This document shows, one piece after another, positions 44,321 through 52,244 of a DNA stretch of 64,000 nucleotides. The translations under genes and the position numbers were made by a program. Below the pieces are notes generated by a model. The model was not told the origin of the DNA. It did not search any database and was given only the letters and a program-made list of their open reading frames with translations. This stretch comes from Desulfobacteraceae bacterium (GTDB lineage: Bacteria > Desulfobacterota > Desulfobacteria > Desulfobacterales > Desulfosalsimonadaceae), in contig JABZFM010000014.1 in assembly GCA_014237465.1 (NCBI GenBank), positions 1-64,000 of the forward strand, read 5' to 3'. Position 1 is the first letter of the stretch, and every line of letters starts with the position of its first letter.

Positions 44321-45547
44321 ATGTCGGTTGAGCTTCCCATATTGATTTTTGGTTTTATCATTGGTTTCTACATGGCCTGGAATATCGGCGCAAATGATGT
44401 CGCCAATTCCATGGCGTCTGCGGTCGGTGCAAAGGCCATCACACTGCGGCAGGCTGTTTTTATTGCCGGTATCTTAAATATCGTCGGCGCGACGTTTATC
44501 GGCTCCCACGTCACCAATACGATCCGTAAGGGGATCATATCACCAGAGGTTCTCAATGATCCGCATATGGCCTTGATCGGCGCGTTATCGGCGCTTCTGG
44601 CAGCGGCTTTGTGGGTATCGTTTGCAACCTGGAAATCTCTGCCTGTTTCAACCACCCATTCAATCGTCGGGGCCATGGTCGGATTCGGTCTGATTGCCGG
44701 CGGTTTTTCCGTAGTCAACTGGGGAAAGCTGGGGGCTGTTTTATTGAGTTGGGTCATCTCGCCGGTATTGAGTCTGGTGATCGCCTTTGTCATGTTTAAA
44801 GTCATTGTAAGATTGATTCTGGTCCGATCAGATACGTATGCGGCGGCAGCGAAATTCTCACCTGCTTTTATCGGCATTGCCGTTTATATCTGTGCCATGT
44901 CTTTTTTGTTCAAAACCCCCCTGGGTAAATCGGTTCAGATGTCAACTGTTTCGGCGTCAGCGATTTCACTGGTCATTGCCGTGGTACTTGGATTTGCCGG
45001 TAAATATTTAATCTTACGGCTGTTGAAGTCGAAAAAAAATGGCGATGCGGAGGATATTTTCAAGCGGATACAAATCGGCACATCCTGTTATGTGGCCCTG
45101 GCACAGGGGGCAAATGATGTGGCCAATGCCATTGGGCCCCTGGCGGTTATCTATTTTCTGGTTAAAACCGGGTCTGTGGGCGCAACCGTCCCGGTGCCCA
45201 TTTTTTTACTGCTTTTTGGCGGCGTGGGCATTGCTTTCGGCATCGCAATGGGCGGTTCCCGTGTCATCAAAACGGTTGGGGAGAGAATTACCACCCTGAG
45301 CAATACCAGGGGGTTTGCCGTTGATTTTTCAGCCGCGACCACTGTTCTTGTTGCCTCTAAAATGGGGCTTCCGGTTTCAACCACCCATGCCGCTATCGGC
45401 GGTGTCATGGGGGTCGGGCTGGCACGGGGAATTGAAGCGGTTAACTTTGGCATCATATTTAAAATTATGCTATACTGGGTGCTCACTGTTCCCGTAGCAG
45501 CGGCAACCTGCATGGTCCTATTTAAAATTCTTGAGTTTATTATATAA
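44321..45547 (+). CDS. PiT-family inorganic phosphate transporter
   Basis: A 408-residue permease with about ten helices and the PiT duplicated signature: NIGANDVANSMASAVG near residue 20 and AQGANDVANAIGPL near 265. SLPVSTTHSIVGAMVG and GLPVSTTHAAIGGVMG are the matching second motifs in each half. These proteins take up metal-phosphate with a proton or sodium ion. It is followed after 12 bases by a DUF47 protein, its common partner. Confidence 0.95.
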   Translation: MSVELPILIFGFIIGFYMAWNIGANDVANSMASAVGAKAITLRQAVFIAGILNIVGATFIGSHVTNTIRKGIISPEVLNDPHMALIGALSALLAAALWVSFATWKSLPVSTTHSIVGAMVGFGLIAGGFSVVNWGKLGAVLLSWVISPVLSLVIAFVMFKVIVRLILVRSDTYAAAAKFSPAFIGIAVYICAMSFLFKTPLGKSVQMSTVSASAISLVIAVVLGFAGKYLILRLLKSKKNGDAEDIFKRIQIGTSCYVALAQGANDVANAIGPLAVIYFLVKTGSVGATVPVPIFLLLFGGVGIAFGIAMGGSRVIKTVGERITTLSNTRGFAVDFSAATTVLVASKMGLPVSTTHAAIGGVMGVGLARGIEAVNFGIIFKIMLYWVLTVPVAAATCMVLFKILEFII

Positions 45548-45559
45548 AGGAGGCGTCAT

Positions 45560-46228
45560 ATGCGTATACCGTTCTCTTCAATGTTTATTGCTTCACCATT
45601 TGATGCATTACAGGAACATGCGGAAAAAGTGAAGGAATGTTCATGGGCATTTCAGCAGGCCATGGAATGTTATGCCTCAAGTCAATGTGATACATTCGAA
45701 GAACTCAGGCAGGAAGTTTCCCGTTTTGAGAACGAAGCGGATGCGATCAAGCGGCGTATTCGTGGGCACCTGCCGAAGGGCGTGATGATGCCGGTGGAAA
45801 AATTTCAGTTGTTCAGGTACTTGAGAGAACAGGACAGTGTGCTGGATTCGGTCAAGTCGGCAATCAACTGGCTTTCTTTCCGGCCGGAGGCCGGGATTCC
45901 GAAATATGCGGAAAAGGATTTTTTTCTTTTAATCGATGCGGTAATCGAACCCATCGAAGAACTGACCATTATGGTTTCTGAAGCACGAATCTACTTTAAG
46001 AATTTTTCTGAAAAACAAAGACGGAAAGTAAAAGAAATTATCACAAACCTCAGGCAGATGGAGCATGAAGCGGATAAAAGAGAATATTCGCTGATAAAAA
46101 AGATTTTCAAAAATGAAAAAGACCCCATTACCCTGCAGCATCTGGTTAAGCTTACGGAAATAATCGGGAATATTGCTGATCATGCAGAAAATACCGCGGA
46201 TATGATGCGGGCGATGCTGGCAAAATGA
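45560..46228 (+). CDS. DUF47 (PhoU-like) partner of the phosphate transporter
   Basis: A 222-residue, all-helical protein of the TIGR00153/DUF47 family. The conserved features are FENEADAIKRRIRGHLPKG near residue 55, HLPKGVMMPVEKFQLF and the C-terminal LVKLTEIIGNIADHAENTAD. Proteins of this kind are thought to regulate the adjoining Pit transporter in the cytoplasm, like PhoU does for Pst. AAGGAGG lies before the ATG. Confidence 0.92.
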   Translation: MRIPFSSMFIASPFDALQEHAEKVKECSWAFQQAMECYASSQCDTFEELRQEVSRFENEADAIKRRIRGHLPKGVMMPVEKFQLFRYLREQDSVLDSVKSAINWLSFRPEAGIPKYAEKDFFLLIDAVIEPIEELTIMVSEARIYFKNFSEKQRRKVKEIITNLRQMEHEADKREYSLIKKIFKNEKDPITLQHLVKLTEIIGNIADHAENTADMMRAMLAK

Positions 46229-46247
46229 TGCATCAGGCAGAAGTGCC

Positions 46248-46270
46248 GGGCCTTTATATTTTAAAGGCCC
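46248..46270. terminator. Hairpin between convergent genes
   Basis: GGGCCTTTA (46248-46256) and TAAAGGCCC (46262-46270) form a perfect nine-base stem with a TATTT loop, 19 bases after the DUF47 stop. The end of the opposing small gene lies inside it. There is no T-run on either side, so it is a weak candidate terminator. Confidence 0.4.
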
Positions 46271-46505
46271 ATTTGATATAAACAAAAAATACTGTCCAGG
46301 ACAGAATACAGATAATGTAAGATACCCAGTTAACGCTTTTTCTTGCCTTGCCGTGTTTGTCCACATTGCCGATTTTCGAATGGCAGGAAAAGCATTCTTT
46401 GGCATCTAAGGGCAGGGTGACAAAGCATTCCGGACAGCGTTTGACGATGATTTCATCCGCAGTGTCAACCGGCTTTTTTTTTCTCTTTTTTTTTGCTTCG
46501 CCCAT
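46254..46505 (-). CDS. Small zinc-ribbon membrane protein
   Basis: An 83-residue protein: a lysine-rich start (GEAKKKRKKKP), a two-pair cysteine ribbon (CPEC at about 24-27 and CFSCH at about 38-42) and one C-terminal membrane helix (VSYIICILSWTVFFVYIKW). The architecture suggests a membrane-tethered zinc or rubredoxin-like knuckle. I do not recognise a named family. It runs convergent to the phosphate genes and lies downstream of the ppiD-like gene on the same strand. Confidence 0.75.
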   Translation of the reverse strand: MGEAKKKRKKKPVDTADEIIVKRCPECFVTLPLDAKECFSCHSKIGNVDKHGKARKSVNWVSYIICILSWTVFFVYIKWAFKI

Positions 46506-46694
46506 TTGACCTTTTTGGGTTTATTGGTGTGTTTAAATTTTTAGTTGATTCGTAACGGGCGTTTAAAAAAATTTATTAGTAAGTAGTAAATATCATTAAT
46601 TAATGTTTTTGTAAAATATTTTAGTGATAATCGTTTCGTAAAATTTCTATTCGGATACTTGTTCGGACTTGCTATAACAATAAATTCTATAATT

Positions 46695-48593
46695 TTAATT
46701 GTTTATGAAATCTTTGGCGATCGTGATTTCGCTGTTTTCACGTAAGTTGGCGACCCAGGAACTGTAAAGTGCGGATTGTTTCTGTGATAACATCCGGTCA
46801 TGGATGTTGCTTTTCGCTATGTTCAGCCCCTGCTCCAATGGAAGTTTTTTATCTCTTAACTCGATAACATATAATCCGGTTTCAGCCTTAACAACATTTT
46901 CAGGCAATTTATTATTTTCAGTCAGTTTAAATACGGCTGCCATCAACTTTCTGTCATTGCCGATGCCCGGCACGGATGCGTTCCGGTTCATCTGACCGGT
47001 TGATTGTATTTTTATCGAGGTGTCGTCTTCCGCTGCATCAGCGATCGAGCCGGCGGCTTTTGCTTTTTCCAGGAATTTTTTGGCCGCATCTTCAGCCGCT
47101 ATTTTCTGTTGAGCCTGCTTTGTATCTTTGGTTACTTCTTCTTTTACTGCGTCAAACTCGGGTATTTTTTCCGGCTCTTTGTGGATGATTTGAATCAGGT
47201 AATATGATTCGCCGATTTCAGTGATATCACTCAGTTCCATCATTGGCAGCTTAAATGCGGTCTCCGCGAATGCGGATGCGTTTCCGACGCCTTTTGGACC
47301 TTTTTTGATTGTAAAAAGGTCAGAGGTGACCAATTCAAGGCCGCTGTCTTTGGAATTTTTTACAAATTCTTCTCCGTCAAAGGTAATGTCATAGAGCGAT
47401 ACCGCCGCATCATAGGCTATGTTTTTGGCTTTCCGGTCAGCCTGTTTTTCGGTGATTTGCGGTGTGGCTTCTTCCAGTGACATGGTTGACGCCTGGTTAT
47501 GCGTTTCTACTTTGATAATATGCCATCCGAACTGGGTCCTGACCGGTTCGCTGATGTCGCCGATCGCCATTGAAAATGCCGTATCTGAAAACGGCTTGAC
47601 CATTTCTTCCCGTTTGAACGCGCCGAGCTGGCCGCCGTTCTCCTTTGAAGGTCCTTCGGAATATGTTTTTGCCAGTTCGGCAAAATCTTCTCCTGATTTT
47701 GCCTTTTCCATGATTTCCCCAGCTTTCAGCCGAGCATCTTCAACAGCTTTGGCATCGGCATTTTCCTGAACCTTGAAGAGGATATGGCGGGCTGAAACAG
47801 TTTCAGGTAATTTAAACTCATCCTGTTGTTCAGCGTAATATTGCTGAATTTCATCAGACGTGACATTTGCGGTGGCCTTGTAAGCTTCCGGGTCAAACTT
47901 GACATACCTGGCCTGGACCATCGGCTCTGTTTTGTATTCTTCCTTATGGGCGGTATAATAATCCTCAAGCATCTGATCGGTTATTTCAACGTCCTTAAAG
48001 GCATCGGGTTTAAAAGCCACATAGTTGATATCAACGGAAGTATTTTCCCAGTTATACCACTCACGTACTTCAAGTTCCGATACTTTTGCATTTTTTGTAA
48101 TGAATGAACGCAGGCGGTCCATTAATATGGCTTCCTTTTGCATGGTTTCAAATGACTCCGGCGTTAACCGGTTCTGGCCGAGGAGAATTTTATAGCGTTG
48201 TTTGTCAAACGCGCCGTTCTTTTGAAATGCTGGAATCCGGATAATTGATTGTGCGAGTTCGGCATCCGGTACTCTCAAACCGTTTTTTTCGGCTGACTGG
48301 CGCAGCAGGGTTGTGTCAATCAGACCGTCTAAGGCCTGCTGTTTGACATTGAACATTTTGATCATATCGTCGTTTAAACGGTTTCCGAACTGGGCACGAA
48401 GATTTTCAAGGACATTATAATAAGCCTGTTGGTATTGATTGACGGTAATTGCATCGCCATTGACAGTCGCAACTTTTGAAGCCCGTTTGGCATTGAAAGA
48501 TCCAGCGCCCATAAAGATAAACGCCACTACAATGATTCCCAGAAGGACTTTGATGATCCAGGAACCGGCATTTTCTCGCATTGCATTCAGCAT
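46695..48593 (-). CDS. ppiD: PpiD-like periplasmic peptidyl-prolyl isomerase/foldase
   Basis: A 632-residue SurA/PpiD-type chaperone anchored by one N-terminal helix (IIKVLLGIIVVAFIFMGAGS). The SurA_N-like region spans about residues 35-170, followed by a parvulin PPIC domain near 262-362 (ARHILFKV, GGQLGAFKREEMVKPFSDTA and GWHIIKVE). PpiD helps newly exported proteins near SecYEG. The size and order match E. coli PpiD (623 residues). No partner gene is adjacent. Confidence 0.93.
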   Translation of the reverse strand: MLNAMRENAGSWIIKVLLGIIVVAFIFMGAGSFNAKRASKVATVNGDAITVNQYQQAYYNVLENLRAQFGNRLNDDMIKMFNVKQQALDGLIDTTLLRQSAEKNGLRVPDAELAQSIIRIPAFQKNGAFDKQRYKILLGQNRLTPESFETMQKEAILMDRLRSFITKNAKVSELEVREWYNWENTSVDINYVAFKPDAFKDVEITDQMLEDYYTAHKEEYKTEPMVQARYVKFDPEAYKATANVTSDEIQQYYAEQQDEFKLPETVSARHILFKVQENADAKAVEDARLKAGEIMEKAKSGEDFAELAKTYSEGPSKENGGQLGAFKREEMVKPFSDTAFSMAIGDISEPVRTQFGWHIIKVETHNQASTMSLEEATPQITEKQADRKAKNIAYDAAVSLYDITFDGEEFVKNSKDSGLELVTSDLFTIKKGPKGVGNASAFAETAFKLPMMELSDITEIGESYYLIQIIHKEPEKIPEFDAVKEEVTKDTKQAQQKIAAEDAAKKFLEKAKAAGSIADAAEDDTSIKIQSTGQMNRNASVPGIGNDRKLMAAVFKLTENNKLPENVVKAETGLYVIELRDKKLPLEQGLNIAKSNIHDRMLSQKQSALYSSWVANLRENSEITIAKDFINN

Positions 48594-48866
48594 TGAATTC
48601 CCCTTTGAAATCTGAGATATGGTTTTTTAATCTGAAAGAACCTAATCTTTCTGAATTGTTAGAATTTTATTGAAGATAAATAGCACAATAAGTGGTATGT
48701 TTTTATTATTAAGTGCTTAACTTGTCAATAAAATATCATTGGTTTGAAGCCATTTGTCTGTATATAATCGGCTTTTAATGATAAATTCGAATGCCACACG
48801 GGAAATTTTGGTAAAATATTTATTGACAGGTAAATTTCATTTTATTAGTTTGTGTTTCGTTTACAA

Positions 48867-48942
48867 GGGGCTGTAGCTCAGCTGGGAGAGCGCATGACTG
48901 GCAGTCATGAGGCCAGGGGTTCGAGCCCCCTCAGCTCCACCA
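48867..48942 (+). tRNA. tRNA-Ala (anticodon GGC)
   Basis: The 76-base sequence folds as a full cloverleaf with encoded CCA. The acceptor arm pairs GGGGCTG with CAGCTCC, and the third pair is G-U, the alanine identity element. The anticodon stem CATGA/TCATG holds the loop CTGGCAG, giving anticodon GGC. The T arm is AGGGG-TTCGAGC-CCCCT. A terminator follows 12 bases later, so the gene is a single transcript. Confidence 0.97.
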
Positions 48943-48953
48943 AACAACAAATT

Positions 48954-48996
48954 AAAAGCAAGGGTTTACAGATGTATATCCCCTTGCTTTTTTTTG
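48954..48996 (+). terminator. Rho-independent terminator after tRNA-Ala
   Basis: AAAAGCAAGGG (48954-48964) pairs with CCCTTGCTTTT (48981-48991), and the T-run continues to 48996. The loop is 16 bases long. Its place right after the tRNA fits. Confidence 0.88.
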
Positions 48997-49422
48997 TTGA
49001 TGCGTCGGTTAAGTCATTACCTTCCCCATGGGCAACCCCGTTTTGATCCCACCATTGTTTTATGGTTCGATGCGCCTGTTTTTTGCAGGCTGATGATTGC
49101 TGTGGATGTTTGTGTATATGGTAAGATATTTATCCCTCTTATGCATGAAAGATATGTTAAAAAAACAATATATTAAATTTAGAAAAACTTTGTGAAAGCG
49201 ATGGATTCGATCTTCAATATTTTGAGTATTCATTTTGAGTATTCACTCTTGAGATTAATAAATCTATATTGTATTATATTTATTTTAGATGCGTTCCCGG
49301 ACGGATTCAACGATAGCTGGGAACTCTAACATCAGAAGCGGTATTGGATTTTATTTTAAATACATAATACATTTGAACGCTTATTCGTATAAAGTTAAAT
49401 CTCTATTATGTGGAGGAAAATT
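48997..49422. other. Intergenic region before sppA
   Basis: About 425 AT-rich bases with no gene that I can support. A 13-base motif, TTTTGAGTATTCA, is repeated in tandem near 49218-49250. The last part must hold the sppA promoter, but I cannot assign clear boxes. Confidence 0.5.
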
Positions 49423-50412
49423 GTGAGGCAAGCCAGATATTTTTATATTCTTTTTTTTATCGCAGGCCTTTTAATTAATGGGTGTATGTTCCCTACTGTA
49501 AAATTATTCACGGACGCATCTGATCCTTTAAAAGAGTTCGTCCTTGAAGGGGATGAAAAAGGAAAGGTCCTGATGATACCGGTGTATGGAATTATTTCCG
49601 ATATCCCTAAAAAAGGGATGATATTTAGTGAACCCAGCATGGTCCAGGATATTGTTTCACAGCTGAAGCTGGCCGGGGCAGACTCGGAGATTAAAGCGGT
49701 TTTATTTAAAATCGATTCTCCCGGCGGATCAGTGACTGCCAGTGATATTCTGTACCATGAAATTAAGTCGTTCAAAGAGCGGACCGGTGTTAAAGTGACA
49801 GCCGTGATCATGAATGTTGCCGCTTCCGGGGGATATTACATGGCGCTTCCGGCTGACTTTATAATGTCTCACCCCACTTCGGTTACCGGATCGGTTGGCG
49901 TGATTTTTCTTCAGCCCAGATTTTATGAATTGATGGATAAAATTGGCGTGGGCGTCACGGCGAATACGTCCGGAGAAAACAAGGACATGGGATCTCCTTT
50001 TCGCAAGACAACCGATACGGAAGAAAAAATTTTTCAAAGCCTGACAGATTCTCTTGGTAAACGGTTTGTGGATTTGGTGGTCGAACACAGGGGGATCGGG
50101 CCGGAAGCGGTGGAAGATGTTTCCACGGCGCGCATATATCTTGCCCACGAAGCGTTAACGCTTGGATTAATCGATGAAATTGGTTATATTGACGAGGCGA
50201 TTACCCGGACAAAGGAGCTTGCCGGCCTGGATGAAAATAGTAAGGTCATTGTATATCGTCGTGTTGAATATCCGGACGATAATCTGTATAATATCCAGTC
50301 AAGGTATGGAAATATGAAATCCCCGCTGATTGATCTGGGGCTTCCGGATACAAGCATTTTAAATCGTGCGGGATTTTATTATCTCTGGCCGTCCGGAGTT
50401 GACGGGAATTAA
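49423..50412 (+). CDS. sppA: Signal peptide peptidase SppA, lipoprotein form (S49 family)
   Basis: A 329-residue S49 serine protease of the short type. I choose the GTG at 49423 because TGGAGG at 49411-49416 sits six bases ahead; an in-frame ATG at 49408 lies before that site. The signal ends in the lipobox LLINGC. The nucleophile serine is in NVAASGGYYMALPAD and the lysine base in SGENKDMGSPFRKTT, with DSPGGSVTASD earlier. It degrades leftover signal peptides in the membrane; the lipid anchor suggests the domain faces the periplasm. Confidence 0.9.
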   Translation: MRQARYFYILFFIAGLLINGCMFPTVKLFTDASDPLKEFVLEGDEKGKVLMIPVYGIISDIPKKGMIFSEPSMVQDIVSQLKLAGADSEIKAVLFKIDSPGGSVTASDILYHEIKSFKERTGVKVTAVIMNVAASGGYYMALPADFIMSHPTSVTGSVGVIFLQPRFYELMDKIGVGVTANTSGENKDMGSPFRKTTDTEEKIFQSLTDSLGKRFVDLVVEHRGIGPEAVEDVSTARIYLAHEALTLGLIDEIGYIDEAITRTKELAGLDENSKVIVYRRVEYPDDNLYNIQSRYGNMKSPLIDLGLPDTSILNRAGFYYLWPSGVDGN

Positions 50413-50590
50413 ACGGGTGCGCGGAAAAGCGCAGGCTGCTCAATTTACTGGTGTCCTGATGTTTTCAATGTGCTGCTGTCAATTAATTTGAGAAACGATT
50501 GACTATAGCTTCAGTCTTTGCGTTGGCAGCAGGTTGTCCTGGGGTTTGCAGTCGTCTATTAGCAGTGTCTGGGACTGTTTGGGTTTTCTG

Positions 50591-51370
50591 ATGAATCAGA
50601 AAATAGAAGATAAAGTAACTGTAATCAAGGAATCTTTGCACACAGCAGGGCTTGATATTTCTGAACAAAAAAATGGTATTCGGTTAAAATTGGATAGCGG
50701 ATATCATATTGATATATTTACGTTAACAAACAGCCCGGGCCAGATTCGGGCAAGGATAAAAATTGAGGAACCGGATCCGCTCAGAAGACAGGCGTATGTT
50801 GAATCGACTCAGAATTCGCTTTCCAGGGCATTAAACGGGGTTGCCAGTGTTGAGCCATTTCATATGTCAAGGGAAGTTGGCGGAGAATATTTTTATAATT
50901 CAGTCCTGGAACTGGAAGATATCTGTTCAGATAATGAACCGATCGAAGTCAGTAGGGATGCCGTTGAGGTCTTGGATGATAGTGAACCGGCTAATGATCT
51001 GGTAGTTGATGCGGCGGCTGAGTTTGAATTCGATTTTGACTTAAAAGAAGATAACCAACTGAAAATCGTTAAGACTCTTGCTGAAGAGGCAATCGAAAAG
51101 CTGGAAACAGTTGATGCGAAGATGCTGCGTCGGAGTCTGGATATGATGAGTCTGAAGAGATCAAGCGCTGTCCGGCTGGCAGTTACCAGAATTTTCCGCA
51201 GTGCGATGGAAGTGGAAGAAATTGAACAGGCAATTCAAAATGAAGCGAAAAAAATTGTGACACCGGAAGACCGGATGGAGCTTCAGGCGGTTAAGGCGTT
51301 AAGCACCAACGGATTCCTTGCCCCTGTTGTAGACCTGCTGTGGCAGGAGGTCTTTAACGATGAGTATTAA
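50591..51370 (+). CDS. Protein of unknown function, tandem paralogue A
   Basis: I start at the ATG at 50591 (259 residues), since it aligns with the N-terminus of the next gene; no strong ribosome binding site is visible. I do not recognise a family. Residues 1-110 look like an alpha-beta meander (DKVTVIKESLHTAGLDI, RLKLDSGYHIDIFTL) that recalls CesT/YbjN-like folds; this is a loose impression. An acidic linker follows, then a helical end with LETVDAKMLR, LKRSSAVRLAVTRIFRSA and NGFLAPVVDLLWQEVF. It is clearly homologous to the downstream gene over both parts. Confidence 0.7.
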   Translation: MNQKIEDKVTVIKESLHTAGLDISEQKNGIRLKLDSGYHIDIFTLTNSPGQIRARIKIEEPDPLRRQAYVESTQNSLSRALNGVASVEPFHMSREVGGEYFYNSVLELEDICSDNEPIEVSRDAVEVLDDSEPANDLVVDAAAEFEFDFDLKEDNQLKIVKTLAEEAIEKLETVDAKMLRRSLDMMSLKRSSAVRLAVTRIFRSAMEVEEIEQAIQNEAKKIVTPEDRMELQAVKALSTNGFLAPVVDLLWQEVFNDEY

Positions 51371-51482
51371 TGTGTTGTCTTTGACGCGATATTAAAAAAG
51401 AATTGAGAGGCTTTTTCAATTGACGCTGGTTTGTGAAAAATCAACGGATACTCCAAACGGACCCCAATAACAGGTTTTTAAA

Positions 51483-52244
51483 TTGAACCAGACATTAAAA
51501 GACAAGGTCGCTATAATCAGGGAAAGCTTAAAGGCGGGGAGTGTCGACTTTATGGAAGTGTCCGGATCATTTCGTGTTGACTTTGATGCCGGTCATGCTG
51601 TGTATATCTATGTGGAAACCTATGATAATTTGATAACCGCCCGTTTTGAAACAAAAGAGGCGGATCCTGACAAGCGACGATTTGAGATTGACAAGCTGCG
51701 GGATGTTCTTGTCAGGGAGATCAGTTTTGCCGATATCAGTGAATTTCAGGAAGCGCAATCCGTTAATAACCGGTATATTTATACGGCCAGTGTGGATATC
51801 GACGATTCTGTCTTTTTTCATGAAACAATAGTTATCGGAAATGAAATACCTGAAGGGGATGAGGTTCTATTAATTCAGGAAAATGAAGAAGAAAGTATCT
51901 CCGATGCGCTTGAAATACCTACGGAAAGACCAATTGCGCTCTCCCCGGTTGAAGAAGTCATTGAGCAGCTGGAAACCATAGATGCGAAAATGCTGCGCCA
52001 GAGCTTGGATATGGTGAATCTGAAACGATCGAGCAATGTGCGCATGGCATTGACCCGGATTTTCAGGAGCGCAGGAGACGCGGAGGAACTCACGCTCTCA
52101 ATTCAAAATGAAGCCGGAAAACTGACTTCTCATAATGACCTTGGAGATCTCCGCATGATTAAAGCAATACATACTGACGGATTTCTTGAGCCGGTGATCG
52201 GATTGTTATGCGAAGAGGTCTTTGGAAAAAATTTAAACAGCTAA
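51483..52244 (+). CDS. Protein of unknown function, tandem paralogue B
   Basis: A 253-residue protein starting at TTG (MNQTLKDKVAIIRESL). It shares with its neighbour the opening DKV.II.ESL, the phrase ADPDKRRF versus PDPLRRQA, and the helical C-terminus LETIDAKMLR, LKRSSNVRMALTRIFRSA and DGFLEPVIGLLCEEVF. The two genes arose by tandem duplication and have since diverged in the middle. Its stop touches the stop of the opposing J-like gene with no intervening base. Function unknown; a link with the neighbouring Hsp70 operon is only positional. Confidence 0.7.
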   Translation: MNQTLKDKVAIIRESLKAGSVDFMEVSGSFRVDFDAGHAVYIYVETYDNLITARFETKEADPDKRRFEIDKLRDVLVREISFADISEFQEAQSVNNRYIYTASVDIDDSVFFHETIVIGNEIPEGDEVLLIQENEEESISDALEIPTERPIALSPVEEVIEQLETIDAKMLRQSLDMVNLKRSSNVRMALTRIFRSAGDAEELTLSIQNEAGKLTSHNDLGDLRMIKAIHTDGFLEPVIGLLCEEVFGKNLNS

